Assembly: GCF_051954575.1 (NCBI RefSeq)
Contig: NZ_JBQCHP010000096.1
Span: forward strand, 1 to 64,000
DNA length: 64,000 nt
Origin: Dyella_B sp035690825
Lineage (GTDB): Bacteria > Pseudomonadota > Gammaproteobacteria > Xanthomonadales > Rhodanobacteraceae
Direction: 5' to 3'
Shown here: one piece after another, positions 1-9,353 of the stretch
Layout: each line of letters begins with the position of its first letter
Numbering within the stretch: the stretch's first letter is position 1
The notes under the pieces: model-generated
The model's database searches: none
Seen by the model: only the letters and a program-made list of their open reading frames with translations
Told to the model about the DNA's origin: nothing
Translations under genes and position numbers: made by a program

Positions 1-141
1 GCGGCGCTCAATCGCGCACGGCTTACCTACGCCGCCTACGTCGGTTTTCTGCAACTCAATTTCACGCTCGGCCTGCCAAGGTTGACGCACGAAGAATTCG
101 ACGCCTACGTCCAACATACGATCGCCACGCTGATTCCTTAA
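1..141 (+). CDS. C-terminal fragment of a probable TetR-type regulator (cut by window edge)
   Basis: Frame 1 is open from the first base to a TAA at 139-141 and gives 46 residues; the start lies outside the window. The segment contains YAAYVGFLQL followed by a short helical tail, which resembles the C-terminal ligand-binding end of TetR/AcrR regulators. No DNA-binding part is visible, so the family call rests on weak similarity recalled from memory. It is followed by a 180-bp gap before the PEP carboxykinase gene. Confidence 0.4.
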   Translation, partial: AALNRARLTYAAYVGFLQLNFTLGLPRLTHEEFDAYVQHTIATLIP

Positions 142-214
142 AGCCCGGCGGGGAAGCGTAAATCGAAACCCGGTCACGCAAGTGCGGCACTGCTGCACGT
201 GCGATCAACTGTGC

Positions 215-243
215 TTGGTTCCCGCTTTAGTCGTATTTATGCT
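215..243 (+). promoter_or_regulatory. Possible sigma-70 promoter for the PEP carboxykinase gene
   Basis: TTGGTT at 215-220 and TATGCT at 238-243 are separated by 17 bases, about 80 bases before the ATG at 322. Only three and four positions match the consensus hexamers, so this is a candidate only. A short direct repeat of TTAGCGT follows around 264-280. Confidence 0.3.
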
Positions 244-321
244 GCACCCCACCTTGCAAGGCCAGTTAGCGTAACTTAGCGTCGCGCCTATCTTTTCTTG
301 GCATACCAAAGTGAGGAAAGC

Positions 322-2091
322 ATGACGAGCAAGCTAGTGGCGCTCGAGCAATGGGTAAGCGACGTGGCGGCGCAAACGCGCCCCGCGAAGATCCATTGGT
401 GCGATGGTTCGGACGCCGAATATCAGGCATTGGTGCAGCAGATGCTGCAGACCGGGGATCTGATCGAACTCAATCAGCAGACGCATCCGCGGTGCTATCT
501 GCATCGCTCCCATCCGTCTGACGTGGCGCGCGTGGAGCACCTCACCTTCGTGTGCACCGAGCACGAAGAAGATGCCGGCCCGAACAATCACTGGATGGCG
601 CCCGCCGAAGCGCACACGAAGATCGATGCGCTGTTCGAAGGCTGCATGGAAGGCCGCACCATGTACGTCATTCCTTATTGCATGGGGCCGATCGATTCGC
701 CGCTGGCACGCTGCGGCGTGGAAATCACCGATAGCCCTTACGTGGTCGCCAACATGCGCACGATGACGCGCATGGGCGCCGCGGCGCTTGCGCGCATCGA
801 GCGCGAAGGTCATTTCGTCAAAGGCCTGCATTCGATCGGCGAACTCGATCCGGAACGCCGCTTCATCATGCATTTCCCGGAGGAACTCACGATCAAGTCG
901 TACGGCTCCGGCTATGGCGGCAATGCCTTGCTCGGCAAGAAGTGCCATGCATTGCGCATCGCGAGCTTCCAGGCACGGCGCGAAGGCTGGCTGGCCGAGC
1001 ACATGCTGATCGTCGGCATCGAAAACCCGCAAGGCCAGACGCACTACATCGCCGCCGCCTTCCCTTCCGCCTGCGGCAAGACCAACCTCGCCATGCTGAT
1101 TCCGCCGGAAGGCTATCGCCAGAACGGCTGGCGCGTATGGACCATCGGCGACGACATCTGCTGGATGCGTCCTGGCGTGGATGGCCGTCTGTATGCGATC
1201 AATCCGGAAGCAGGCTTCTTCGGCGTGGCGCCTGGCACCAGCGCCAACAGCAACCCCAATGCGCTGACTTCGATTTCGCACGACACCATCTTTACCAATG
1301 TCGCGCTCACCGCCGACAACCAGCCATGGTGGGAAGGCCTGCCCGGCACGCCTGTGATCGATTGGCAAGGCCGGCCGTACGACCCGGCCAACGGTCCGGC
1401 CGCGCATCCGAATTCGCGCTTCACCGTCAGTGCCAAGCAGTGCCCGACCTGGTCGGCCAAGGCCGAGGATGCGCAAGGCGTGCCTATCAGCGCCATCGTG
1501 TTTGGCGGACGCCGTCCGTCGCTGCTGCCGCTGGTGATGGAAGCGCGCGACTGGGCGCATGGCGTGCTGATGGGCGCCGCGATGGGCTCGGAAACCACCG
1601 CCGCCGCCACCGGCGCGGTCGGTGTGTTGCGCCGCGATTCGATGGCCATGAAACCGTTCTGCGGCTATCACTATGGCGACTACTTCACCCATTGGCTGTC
1701 GTTCGACCAACCGGGCGCCAGGCTGCCGAAGATCTTCCATGTGAACTGGTTCCGCAAAGGCAAGGACGGCAAGTTCCTGTGGCCGGGCTTCGGCGAAAAC
1801 CTGCGCGTGCTGGAATGGATGATCGCCCGCGTGGAGAGCAAGGCGCGCGGCATCGACACGCCCCTCGGCATCGTGCCGTCCAGCGGCGAACTCAAGCTGG
1901 ACGGCCTGGACCTGCCGCGCGAGACGGTGGCCGAGCTGCTCCACATCGACCACGCCGGCTGGCAGACCGAACTGCACGCCATCGGCGAGTACCTCGACAG
2001 CTTCGGCCAGCGCCTGCCCGCCTCGCTGCGGCAGGAACAGCAGCGCATCGCCCAGGCCCTGCACGCACCCCTGAAGGCGGCCAACGCCTGA
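322..2091 (+). CDS. pckG: Phosphoenolpyruvate carboxykinase (GTP)
   Basis: Cytosolic enzyme converting oxaloacetate and GTP to phosphoenolpyruvate, GDP and CO2 at the entry of gluconeogenesis. The 589-residue product has the usual length for the GTP-dependent class. Visible signatures are the kinase-1 loop PSACGKTNLAML, the metal-site segment GDDICWM, and FGGRRPS, all typical of GTP-PEPCK rather than the ATP enzyme. The frame extends upstream to a TTG at 298, but the ATG at 322 is preceded by a purine-rich GAGGAAAG at good spacing and is preferred. It stands alone and is followed by a short GC-rich hairpin. Confidence 0.95.
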   Translation: MTSKLVALEQWVSDVAAQTRPAKIHWCDGSDAEYQALVQQMLQTGDLIELNQQTHPRCYLHRSHPSDVARVEHLTFVCTEHEEDAGPNNHWMAPAEAHTKIDALFEGCMEGRTMYVIPYCMGPIDSPLARCGVEITDSPYVVANMRTMTRMGAAALARIEREGHFVKGLHSIGELDPERRFIMHFPEELTIKSYGSGYGGNALLGKKCHALRIASFQARREGWLAEHMLIVGIENPQGQTHYIAAAFPSACGKTNLAMLIPPEGYRQNGWRVWTIGDDICWMRPGVDGRLYAINPEAGFFGVAPGTSANSNPNALTSISHDTIFTNVALTADNQPWWEGLPGTPVIDWQGRPYDPANGPAAHPNSRFTVSAKQCPTWSAKAEDAQGVPISAIVFGGRRPSLLPLVMEARDWAHGVLMGAAMGSETTAAATGAVGVLRRDSMAMKPFCGYHYGDYFTHWLSFDQPGARLPKIFHVNWFRKGKDGKFLWPGFGENLRVLEWMIARVESKARGIDTPLGIVPSSGELKLDGLDLPRETVAELLHIDHAGWQTELHAIGEYLDSFGQRLPASLRQEQQRIAQALHAPLKAANA

Positions 2092-2103
2092 ATCGTCGGT
2101 TCC

Positions 2104-2126
2104 CCCTCTCTCTTTCGGAGAGAGGG
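2104..2126 (+). repeat. GC-rich hairpin after pckG
   Basis: CCCTCTCTC and GAGAGAGGG form a perfect 9-bp stem around a TTTCG loop, 13 bases after the pckG stop. There is no T-run behind it, so it may be an RNA-stabilising structure or a dispersed intergenic repeat, such as those common in Xanthomonadales, rather than a classical terminator. Confidence 0.5.
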
Positions 2127-2226
2127 TCAGCCAGGCGGTGAAGGATCGCCTCCTCTAAACCCATCGCCCGCCACACGCATCCAAGCTGGCAAGATGATTG
2201 CTGCTTGCATTGCCACCGGAAGCGCC

Positions 2227-2775
2227 ATGCCCTCTGCGCTCGCTGCGGAAAACAACGAGATGGATGACGTTCGCGCGGCCGCCGCAGGCGACCGTCAAGC
2301 GTTCCAGCGCCTGTATCGGCAGCACGCGGGGCGCGTGCATGGCGCGATGTTGCGCCTGTCCGGTTACGATCATGCGCGCGCCGAGGATCTTACGCAGGAT
2401 GCGTTCGTGCGCGCCTGGCAGAAGCTGGACAGCTTTCGCGAGCAAAGCGCGTTCGGCACCTGGCTTTACCGGCTGGCGGTGAATGTGGCACTGATGGACA
2501 TCCGCGCGCGTGGCGCAGACCCGGTCGGCTATGTCGATGAGGAAAGCGTTCCCGAGCATGGCGAAACGCCCTTCTGTGCGGCCGAGCGCGAAGAACTCGA
2601 GCGCGCTATCGGCAAACTACCGCCACGGGCGCGCGCAGTTCTGGTGTTGCACGACGTGGAAGGCTGGCGCCATGAGGAAATCGCCAGCGAACTGGAGATG
2701 GCGGTAGGCTCGTCCAAAGCGCAACTGCATCGTGCACGCGGCTTGTTGCGCAAGGTTCTTGGAGAAGTGCGATGA
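2227..2775 (+). CDS. ECF-type RNA polymerase sigma factor
   Basis: A 182-residue sigma factor of the extracytoplasmic-function group. The sigma-2 region is seen in FQRLYRQHAG through AEDLTQDAFVRAWQKL (about residues 22-65). The sigma-4 helix-turn-helix is in LPPRARAVLVLHDVEGW followed by HEEIASELEMAVGSSKAQLH near the C terminus. The frame also opens at an ATG at 2194, but the ATG at 2227 has GGAAG just upstream; an ATG at 2260 is a further option. The stop overlaps the start of the next gene (ATGA at 2772), so the two are translationally coupled. The coupled membrane protein is the likely regulator. Confidence 0.88.
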   Translation: MPSALAAENNEMDDVRAAAAGDRQAFQRLYRQHAGRVHGAMLRLSGYDHARAEDLTQDAFVRAWQKLDSFREQSAFGTWLYRLAVNVALMDIRARGADPVGYVDEESVPEHGETPFCAAEREELERAIGKLPPRARAVLVLHDVEGWRHEEIASELEMAVGSSKAQLHRARGLLRKVLGEVR

Positions 2776-3224
2776 ACGAATTCGAATGGCGGCGCCAGAT
2801 GCGCGACTTGAACCGGCCGGTGACGCCACGGAGCGATCTGTGGGCGCGTATCGATGCAGCACTCGACGACGCATCGAACAACGTCGCCGTGGCGGCGCCC
2901 GCGGCCCCTGCGCGACATCGCCGCAGCTGGGCGCTGGCGGCGAGCATTGCGGCGATAGCAGTACTGGCCGGTGGCCTCGTGTGGCGCATGCAGGTAATGC
3001 ATGGCGCGGCGTCCATCGCCAGCGATCATCCGAGCCTGGAAAGCGCGCCGTGGAAGCCGAGCGACCCGCGCCTGGCCGGCGCCGCGCTCGAACTGGACGC
3101 CGCGCGCATGGAATTGCAACAGGCCATGCAGCAAGCTCCCGATTCACCCGCCCTGCAGCGTTTGCTGCAACGGACCCATGCGCAGCAGAACCAGCTGCGC
3201 GACCTCGAGAAACAAGCCGGCTAA
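2772..3224 (+). CDS. Single-pass membrane protein, probable anti-sigma factor
   Basis: This 150-residue protein starts inside the stop codon of the ECF sigma gene. Residues 1-50 are charged and would be cytoplasmic; residues 53-72 form one hydrophobic segment beginning WALAASIAAIAVLAGG; the rest is a charged, Gln- and Leu-rich periplasmic helix. No zinc-binding anti-sigma motif is visible. Calling it an anti-sigma factor is an inference from gene order and topology. It is followed after 11 bases by the DUF4097 gene, so the three form an operon. Confidence 0.6.
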   Translation: MNEFEWRRQMRDLNRPVTPRSDLWARIDAALDDASNNVAVAAPAAPARHRRSWALAASIAAIAVLAGGLVWRMQVMHGAASIASDHPSLESAPWKPSDPRLAGAALELDAARMELQQAMQQAPDSPALQRLLQRTHAQQNQLRDLEKQAG

Positions 3225-3235
3225 GGACAACAACA

Positions 3236-4141
3236 ATGAAAACCGCCCGCTGTCTAACCTTGCTGCTATGCCTGCTGGCAGGAGAGCAGGCGTTTGCCGA
3301 TACGCCGCTGGATCTCCACCACGCGGCAGCGTCCACCGCACACGTCACCATCAACAACGTCAAAGGCGCGGTCAACATCGTCGCCTGGGACCGCAACGAA
3401 GTACACGTCGGCGGCCAGCTCGGCGACGGCGCCGCGCCACTTGCCATCGAAGGCAGCGACAACAACCTCACCATCAACGTACAGGCCAAGGGTCACGAAG
3501 GCTGGTTCAACTGGAGCGGCGAGAATGCGATGGAACCCACCACGCTGGACGTCAGCGTGCCGCGCGCCGCATCGGTAAAGGTCAGCGTGGTCAGCGCACC
3601 GCTGAGCATCGACGGCATCAAGGGCGGCGATATCGAAGCCAATTCGGTCAGCGGCCCGATCCGCATCAACGCGCAGACGCCTGCGCTGCACGTCGTCTCC
3701 GTGAGCGGCAACCTTGCCTTCTCCGGCCATGCGGAACAGGCGAAGCTGCAGACAGTGAGCGGCGACATTCTTGCGCCGTCGCTGGGCCATACAGTGGAAC
3801 TGCAGACGGTGTCCGGTCGCATTCAATCCGGCGGAGGCCCCTGGCAGCAGCTCAACCTGAGCACGGTATCGGGCGACGTGCAGCTCACCGGCGGCCTGGC
3901 CGACGGCGGCAACATGAGCATCGACAGCATGAGCGGCAACGTGAGCCTGCAATTCCAGCATCCGCTCAGCGCCAACATCCATGCCAGCACCTTCAGCGGC
4001 AATCTGCATAGCGATTTCGGCACACCGACGCATCCCGAACATGGCCCCGGCAACACGCTCGATACGATGGCCGGCAGCGGCAGCGGCAAGATCCATATCG
4101 AAACGTTCAGTGGCGACCTGAAGATCAGGAAAAGCGATTGA
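3236..4141 (+). CDS. Secreted DUF4097 beta-repeat protein
   Basis: A 301-residue protein with a signal peptide ending at AFA in residues 19-21. The mature part is a repetitive beta-solenoid-like series rich in VSG and SGN turns (for example SVSGPIRI, TVSGDI, TVSGRIQ, SMSGNVSL, TFSGNL), typical of the DUF4097 family. The frame is open further upstream, but the ATG at 3236 begins a proper signal peptide. It is the last gene of the sigma/anti-sigma operon and is likely part of an envelope-stress output. Its molecular function is unknown. A strong terminator follows. Confidence 0.75.
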   Translation: MKTARCLTLLLCLLAGEQAFADTPLDLHHAAASTAHVTINNVKGAVNIVAWDRNEVHVGGQLGDGAAPLAIEGSDNNLTINVQAKGHEGWFNWSGENAMEPTTLDVSVPRAASVKVSVVSAPLSIDGIKGGDIEANSVSGPIRINAQTPALHVVSVSGNLAFSGHAEQAKLQTVSGDILAPSLGHTVELQTVSGRIQSGGGPWQQLNLSTVSGDVQLTGGLADGGNMSIDSMSGNVSLQFQHPLSANIHASTFSGNLHSDFGTPTHPEHGPGNTLDTMAGSGSGKIHIETFSGDLKIRKSD

Positions 4142-4171
4142 CGCGGCGGCGTTTCCGATGCCGCAAACGAC

Positions 4172-4200
4172 AACGCCCCCGACATGCGGGGGCGTTTTCA
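4172..4200. terminator. Bidirectional Rho-independent terminator
   Basis: AACGCCCCC and GGGGGCGTT form a perfect 9-bp stem with a 7-base loop, then TTTTCATTTAT on the plus strand. It sits between two convergent genes, the DUF4097 gene and the secreted hypothetical protein at 4216, and could serve both. Confidence 0.85.
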
Positions 4201-4215
4201 TTTATATCGGTTGGA

Positions 4216-5100
4216 TCAGAGATCCTGGTGATATTGCACGTACGGCGTGCGCGACTGATCCGGCTCCGGCGGACCGGCCGGCGTGCTCACCGCATTGCCG
4301 GACGACCACAAATTCTGCGCACCGAAGCTCAACGAGCCCTGCCACGGCAGGCGCCACGTCACACCCAGGTCGATGCTGTTCCAGCGGCGCTCAGCGTTGA
4401 GCATGCCCGGCACCGCGGTGCCCGGTTCGGGCTGCATGGTGCGGCCGACGATGCTGGTGCTGACCGGACCGTGTTCGATACCGAAACTCAGTGCTTTCTG
4501 ATCCAGCGTACTGAGCCCCAATTGATTGCCCGGTAGCAGGCGGATGCGCCCCATGCTTGCGCCGAGCAGCACGCCGCTATTGCCGTTCAAGGCGAAGCGT
4601 CCGCGCGCATTGACTTGCGTGCTGCTATCGAAATCCGCAAGACCGTTAACGCCAGGCGCCGCACCCGGCAATATGCGCGGCAGCGGCGTGGGGCTTGGCG
4701 CCTGATCCTGCGCCACGCTGACACCGACGCTGTAGCGGCCCGCGTTGTAGGTGGCGCCCACTTCGCTGCTGATGATGCGCGGTTGCGTCACCCATGAGCG
4801 CTGCGTGACACCTGCCTGCGCGGAAACGTTCGGTGTGACACCATATTGCACGGTGCTGGAATTGACCGTGCCGCCGGCAAGCGGATTCAACGAAAGCGAG
4901 GCATTGTTCTGCACGTCCGCCGTCGTACTGCTTTGCGACTGCACCAGCAGCGAGCCCTGCTCCGGTTGCGGCTGGCCGGTTTTCAGCGCCTGCTGTTGCT
5001 GCATCCACGCGGTGTTGCTGATCTGATCACCGGACAACGTCTGGCCTGCCGCCATCAGCGGCACGCAGAGCAGCGACAGTGTCAGCAGCGATCGGCGCAT
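4216..5100 (-). CDS. Secreted hypothetical protein, possibly outer-membrane associated
   Basis: A 294-residue protein with a signal peptide (basic MRRS, a Leu-rich core, and a cleavage region near MAAGQ). The mature region has a Gln-rich N-terminal part and then alternating short polar and hydrophobic stretches such as YSVGVSVAQ, GVLLGASMGRI and SIDLGVTWRLPW, which look like transmembrane beta strands. I do not recognise a named family. It is convergent with the DUF4097 gene, shares the terminator at 4172, and is transcribed away from the diguanylate cyclase gene. On its strand a TATACT lies at 5165-5170, but no good -35 is seen. Confidence 0.55.
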   Translation of the reverse strand: MRRSLLTLSLLCVPLMAAGQTLSGDQISNTAWMQQQQALKTGQPQPEQGSLLVQSQSSTTADVQNNASLSLNPLAGGTVNSSTVQYGVTPNVSAQAGVTQRSWVTQPRIISSEVGATYNAGRYSVGVSVAQDQAPSPTPLPRILPGAAPGVNGLADFDSSTQVNARGRFALNGNSGVLLGASMGRIRLLPGNQLGLSTLDQKALSFGIEHGPVSTSIVGRTMQPEPGTAVPGMLNAERRWNSIDLGVTWRLPWQGSLSFGAQNLWSSGNAVSTPAGPPEPDQSRTPYVQYHQDL

Positions 5101-5382
5101 TGCAAATTCAGACTCGTTCTACAGACCCGCTCGTACCGAGAAACGATACGAACTCCCTAAATCCAGTATACCTTACTTTACTTTTTACTAACACCCGGAA
5201 AGCGCATTTTTCTGCGGCGCAGTCGACCAAAAACAGGTAAGCCGGCGACCGCCCTGTGGCATGGGGAATGCATGGGGAAGACATCTTCTTCACCTATGGA
5301 AAAAGCCATGGACGCCGGCCACATGACGGTATCTTCACGATATATAGTCAACCGACGTACCGCGTGGACCCGCTCATAGGTC

Positions 5383-8265
5383 ATGAGTTCAATGCCCGAT
5401 AGCCGCAATTTCGCGCCTGCCTCCGGCGATGCCCTACCGGCGGCGCTGCGTGAGGCATTGGAGCGGCTGTTTCGTGCCATGGATGCGGATGATGTCTTAC
5501 GCATTTGTGAGACGGCGCTCGGCCAGCTGGGACTGCGCGGGACGCTCCATTGGCTTCCGCCGGCCGGCGAGGTTGGGGTGGACCCTGGCCGGGTGATCCT
5601 GGCCACCGATCCGCAGACCCAGCGCATTCTCGGCATGCAGGCCGAAACCGGCTCGCCCAGCGCGCAGGGCAGCGCCGAATTGGCATGGCTGGGTCGGTTG
5701 GCCGGCGTCCGTTTGCGCCAGCTCAGCGAAACCGGGCGCCTTTACGAATCGATCTCGCGCCTGGCGATGGCCGAGCGCCTGCAGCGCGCGCTGTACGCCA
5801 TCGCCGAACTGGCCAGCACCACACACAACCTGGCCGAGATGATGCAATCGCTGCATTCCATCGTCGGCATGCTGATGTACGCGGAGAACTTCTACATTTT
5901 CCTGTACGACTCGGTCAGCGACAGTGTCCGCTTTCCCTATTACGTGGACACGGTCGACCAGAAGCCGCCGGCGCCGGACGAAAGTTATCCGCTGCAGGAC
6001 ATGCGTTACAGCCTCACCTGGAATTTGCTGCAAGGCACGCAGCCCATGATGGGTTCGGTGGAGGAACTGGCGCGCCAGCTGGAAGGTCGCTTCACGCTGA
6101 TCGGGCCGGCTTGCGAACACTGGCTGGGCGTGCCGCTCACGCACAACAACAAGGCGGTCGGCGGCATCGTGGTGCAAAGCTATCGGCCGGATACGCACTA
6201 CACCCACCAGGACCGCGACCTGCTCAACTACGTGGCGCAACACATGCAAACGGCGCTGGAGCGCCGCGAGGCGCACGCCGAACTGGAACGCCGGGTGGCC
6301 GATCGCACGGCCGCGCTGCGCGCCACCAATCGCGTGCTGCGCCAGCAGGTATTGCAGCGCCAGCGCGGAGAACGCCTGCAATCGGCGCTGTTCCGCATCG
6401 CAGAGCTGGCCAGTGCGCCGGAGAGCCAGCAGAACTTCTACGCAGCCGTGCATCGCGTGGTCGGCGGCCTGCTCTACGCACGAAACTTCTACATCGCATT
6501 GCTGGACGAAAGCGGGCAGAACATTACGTTTCCCTATTCGGTGGATGAGATCGATACCGAACGCGCTCCGCGCCCGATGGGCAACGGCGCAACCGAGTAC
6601 GTGCTCAAGCACGGCAAGCCGCTGTTGGCCGATCGCCAGACCTTCGAACGCCTGGCCGCCGCCGGCCTGTATACCGAAACGGGCGCCAAATCCGTGTGCT
6701 GGCTGGGCGTGCCACTGATCTGGGACGACCACGTCAAAGGTGTGCTGGCCGTGCAAAGCTACTCGCCCAAGCACATCTACGACACGCGCGACCAGGAACT
6801 GCTCACGTTCGTCAGCTACCACATCGCCAACGCGCTGCAACGCAAGCAAACCAGTGAATCGCTGAAGCAGGCGTACGTGAACCTGGAGCGCCGCGTCACC
6901 GAACGCACCCGCGCGCTGGCCTTGGCCAATCGCGACCTGCGCGAACAGATCGCCGAGCGCGAACGCGTCGAACGCCGGCTGATGTACGAAACGCTGCACG
7001 ACTCGCTCACCGGCCTGCCCAACCGCACACTGCTGCTGCAGCGGCTGGGGCAGGCGCTGCAGGCCTACCACGCCAATCCGAGCGCCTTGTTCGCAGTGTT
7101 GTTCATTGATCTGGATCGCTTCAAGGTGATCAACGACTCGGTCGGCCATCTGATCGGCGACGACCTGCTGTTCCAGGCCGGCAGCCGCATCCGCGCCTGC
7201 CTGAAAACGCGTGACCTGGTCGCGCGCCTGGGCGGCGACGAATTTGCCGTGTTGCTGGAAGGCATCAGCGACGTCGGCAAGGCCAGGCTGGTGGCCGAGC
7301 GCATCATCGCCGAGCTGCACGTGCCGTTTCGCCTGGGCGTCAAGGAGATTTTCACCTCTGCCTCGATCGGCATCGCCCTGCCCGGCCCGCACTACCAGCA
7401 ACCGGAAGAACTGCTGCGCGACGCCGACGCGGCGATGTATCGCGCCAAGGACGAGGGCCGGCATCGCTCCGCCGTGTTCGATGATCGCCTGCGCCGCGAA
7501 GTGCTGTCGCTGCTGGAAATGGAGGGCGATCTGCGCCGCGCGCTGAGCCGCAACGAGTTCGTGCCGTTCTACCAACCGATCGTGGCGCTCGAAAACGGGC
7601 GCACGGTCGGTTACGAAGCGCTGCTGCGCTGGCGCCATCCGGTGCGCGGACTGCTATGCCCGGGCGATTTCCTCGCGGTGGCGGAAGAAAACGGCAGCGC
7701 CGAAAGCATCGACTGGCAGATCTTCGAGCAGGTCGCCTCGCAAGCCAGTACGCTGGCGGGTGCAAATGGATTCGTCAGCCTCAACGTATCGGGCAGGCAT
7801 TTTCGCCAGCCGGACCTGGACGATCGCCTGCTCAATCTGCTGCGCACCTACCGCGTCAACCCGCGCTCCCTGCGCATCGAAGTGACCGAGCGCACGCTGC
7901 TGGAAAATCCCGCGCAAGTGAAACGCATGCTCGACAACTTGCGCCAGCATGGCGTGAGCATTGCGCTCGACGACTTCGGCACTGGCTATTCCTCGCTCAG
8001 CTACCTGCATCAGTACCCGATCGAAACGCTGAAGATCGATCGCAGCTTCATCATCGAACTGGCCAAGGCCAACAGCCACAGCGTGCCGGTGGTGCGCGCG
8101 ATCCAGGTGCTGGCCGATTCGCTGCAGATGCAGGTAATCGCCGAGGGCATCGAGGACGACGCGCAACGCGAGATGCTGCGGCATATCGGCTGCCGCTTCG
8201 GACAGGGATTCCTGTTTGCGCAAGCGCAGCCGGTTGAAGTGTGGCTTGATGGGCGGGAGGCGTAA
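5383..8265 (+). CDS. GAF-GAF-GGDEF-EAL cyclic-di-GMP turnover protein
   Basis: A 960-residue soluble protein with two GAF-like sensor modules (about 130-320 and 330-510), each followed by a predicted coiled-coil linker (LERRVADRTAALRA and LERRVTERTRALAL). A diguanylate cyclase domain follows with an intact GGDEF at residues 617-621. The phosphodiesterase domain has EAL at 745-747 and the later motifs DDFGTGYSSLSYL, LKIDRSFI and AEGIEDDAQ. Both catalytic signatures look intact, so it may make or degrade c-di-GMP according to the GAF ligand. There are no membrane segments. The ATG at 5383 is chosen; a second ATG lies three codons downstream. The gene stands alone. Confidence 0.9.
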   Translation: MSSMPDSRNFAPASGDALPAALREALERLFRAMDADDVLRICETALGQLGLRGTLHWLPPAGEVGVDPGRVILATDPQTQRILGMQAETGSPSAQGSAELAWLGRLAGVRLRQLSETGRLYESISRLAMAERLQRALYAIAELASTTHNLAEMMQSLHSIVGMLMYAENFYIFLYDSVSDSVRFPYYVDTVDQKPPAPDESYPLQDMRYSLTWNLLQGTQPMMGSVEELARQLEGRFTLIGPACEHWLGVPLTHNNKAVGGIVVQSYRPDTHYTHQDRDLLNYVAQHMQTALERREAHAELERRVADRTAALRATNRVLRQQVLQRQRGERLQSALFRIAELASAPESQQNFYAAVHRVVGGLLYARNFYIALLDESGQNITFPYSVDEIDTERAPRPMGNGATEYVLKHGKPLLADRQTFERLAAAGLYTETGAKSVCWLGVPLIWDDHVKGVLAVQSYSPKHIYDTRDQELLTFVSYHIANALQRKQTSESLKQAYVNLERRVTERTRALALANRDLREQIAERERVERRLMYETLHDSLTGLPNRTLLLQRLGQALQAYHANPSALFAVLFIDLDRFKVINDSVGHLIGDDLLFQAGSRIRACLKTRDLVARLGGDEFAVLLEGISDVGKARLVAERIIAELHVPFRLGVKEIFTSASIGIALPGPHYQQPEELLRDADAAMYRAKDEGRHRSAVFDDRLRREVLSLLEMEGDLRRALSRNEFVPFYQPIVALENGRTVGYEALLRWRHPVRGLLCPGDFLAVAEENGSAESIDWQIFEQVASQASTLAGANGFVSLNVSGRHFRQPDLDDRLLNLLRTYRVNPRSLRIEVTERTLLENPAQVKRMLDNLRQHGVSIALDDFGTGYSSLSYLHQYPIETLKIDRSFIIELAKANSHSVPVVRAIQVLADSLQMQVIAEGIEDDAQREMLRHIGCRFGQGFLFAQAQPVEVWLDGREA

Positions 8266-8285
8266 TCGTCGATAGACGTGAACCA

Positions 8286-8331
8286 GGAATCGTCAAAAGA
8301 TCAATGCGCGCGATTCGCTTTTAACGATTCC
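8286..8331. repeat. Imperfect inverted repeat between the GGDEF-EAL gene and hslO
   Basis: A 14-base arm at 8286-8299 and its reverse complement at 8318-8331 match with one mismatch. It is followed by a short tandem repetition of CGATTCC units to about 8346. It lies between convergent genes and resembles the element at 11631-11721. It may act as a weak terminator or be a member of a dispersed repeat family. Confidence 0.55.
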
Positions 8332-8357
8332 CGATTCCCGATTGACGCTTCGCGCAA

Positions 8358-9251
8358 CTACTGCACCGTCGAACTGGCCGCCGTGCCTCCGCTCAACAGA
8401 TGCTCCGCATCCACGCGATCGAAGGTGTATTGGCGTGCACAGAACTCGCAAGTGACTTCGATCATGCCGTTCTGCGAGGCCAAGGTCGCCTCGATCTCCT
8501 CGCGCCCTAGCGAACGCAGCATCGCTTCCACGCGTTCGCGCGAACAGCTGCAGCCGAAGACCAGCGGGCGTGGCTTGAACAGGCGCACCACTTCTTCGTG
8601 GTAGAGGCGGTAAAGCACTTCTTCCGGCGAGGTGTTCAACAGTTCGTCGCGGCCGAGCGTGGCGGTGAGCTGCTCAACGCGCGGCCAGCCATCTTCGTCG
8701 TGCTCGGTATCGTGACCGCCCTCGCCCGGCAGTTTCTGCAGCATCAGCCCGACGGCGTTTTGTCCGTTCGCCGCCAGCACGAAGCGCGCCGGCAATTGCT
8801 CCGACTGCTGGAAGTAATTCTCCAGTGCCGTCGCCAATTCTGGATGGCCCAGATCCACCAGGCCCTGATAGCGCTGGCCGCGTTCGGCCTGGCCGATGGT
8901 GATGGCCATGATCGCTTGCGGCAGTTCGCTCAAGGAAAGCGGCTCGGGCAAGGCCTCGTCCCAGCGCGCCAGGCCGCGCAGACGGCCGGCATCGGTGCAT
9001 TCGGCAAACAGCAGTCGCAGGGCGCCCTTGCTTTTCAGTTCCACTGACAACGCGCCATCGAACTTGATGTTGCCGGTCAGCAGCGCGCTGGCGGCCAGAG
9101 TCTGGCCCAGCAGGTCCAGCAGCGGCGCGGGGTACTCGGCACGTCCGGCCACTTCGCGCCAGGCCGCGCCCAGCCGCACGATCACGCCACGGACGCCGGC
9201 ACGTTCCAGCAAGAAGCGATGGAGCACATCCTCGGCAAGCACGGTTTCCAC
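8358..9251 (-). CDS. hslO: Redox-regulated molecular chaperone Hsp33
   Basis: Cytosolic holdase that is switched on by oxidation of its zinc-binding cysteines and binds unfolding proteins. The 297-residue product has the expected length. The C-terminal zinc site is intact: C234 and C236 in a CSC motif, and C268 and C271 in CEFC. The N-terminal part has the conserved GNIKFDGALSVEL. It is divergent from mtgA with about 100 bases between the starts. Confidence 0.93.
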   Translation of the reverse strand: METVLAEDVLHRFLLERAGVRGVIVRLGAAWREVAGRAEYPAPLLDLLGQTLAASALLTGNIKFDGALSVELKSKGALRLLFAECTDAGRLRGLARWDEALPEPLSLSELPQAIMAITIGQAERGQRYQGLVDLGHPELATALENYFQQSEQLPARFVLAANGQNAVGLMLQKLPGEGGHDTEHDEDGWPRVEQLTATLGRDELLNTSPEEVLYRLYHEEVVRLFKPRPLVFGCSCSRERVEAMLRSLGREEIEATLASQNGMIEVTCEFCARQYTFDRVDAEHLLSGGTAASSTVQ

Positions 9252-9353
9252 GTTGAACTACCTCACATATACGGCAAGATGCGAGAAATGGGGGCTCGCA
9301 TCGGCAGGAACAATGGCAAGGCGTGCGCGCCACTTATACTGCCGGGGCTCCCC

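Noticed and set aside
334..2064. 576-codon open frame opposite pckG
   Set aside because: It is the antisense of a clear PEP carboxykinase in GC-rich DNA, Arg/His/Ala-rich with no domain. The same applies to long frames opposite or out of phase with other genes, for example 5497-7638, 11710-13020 and 62142-63272.
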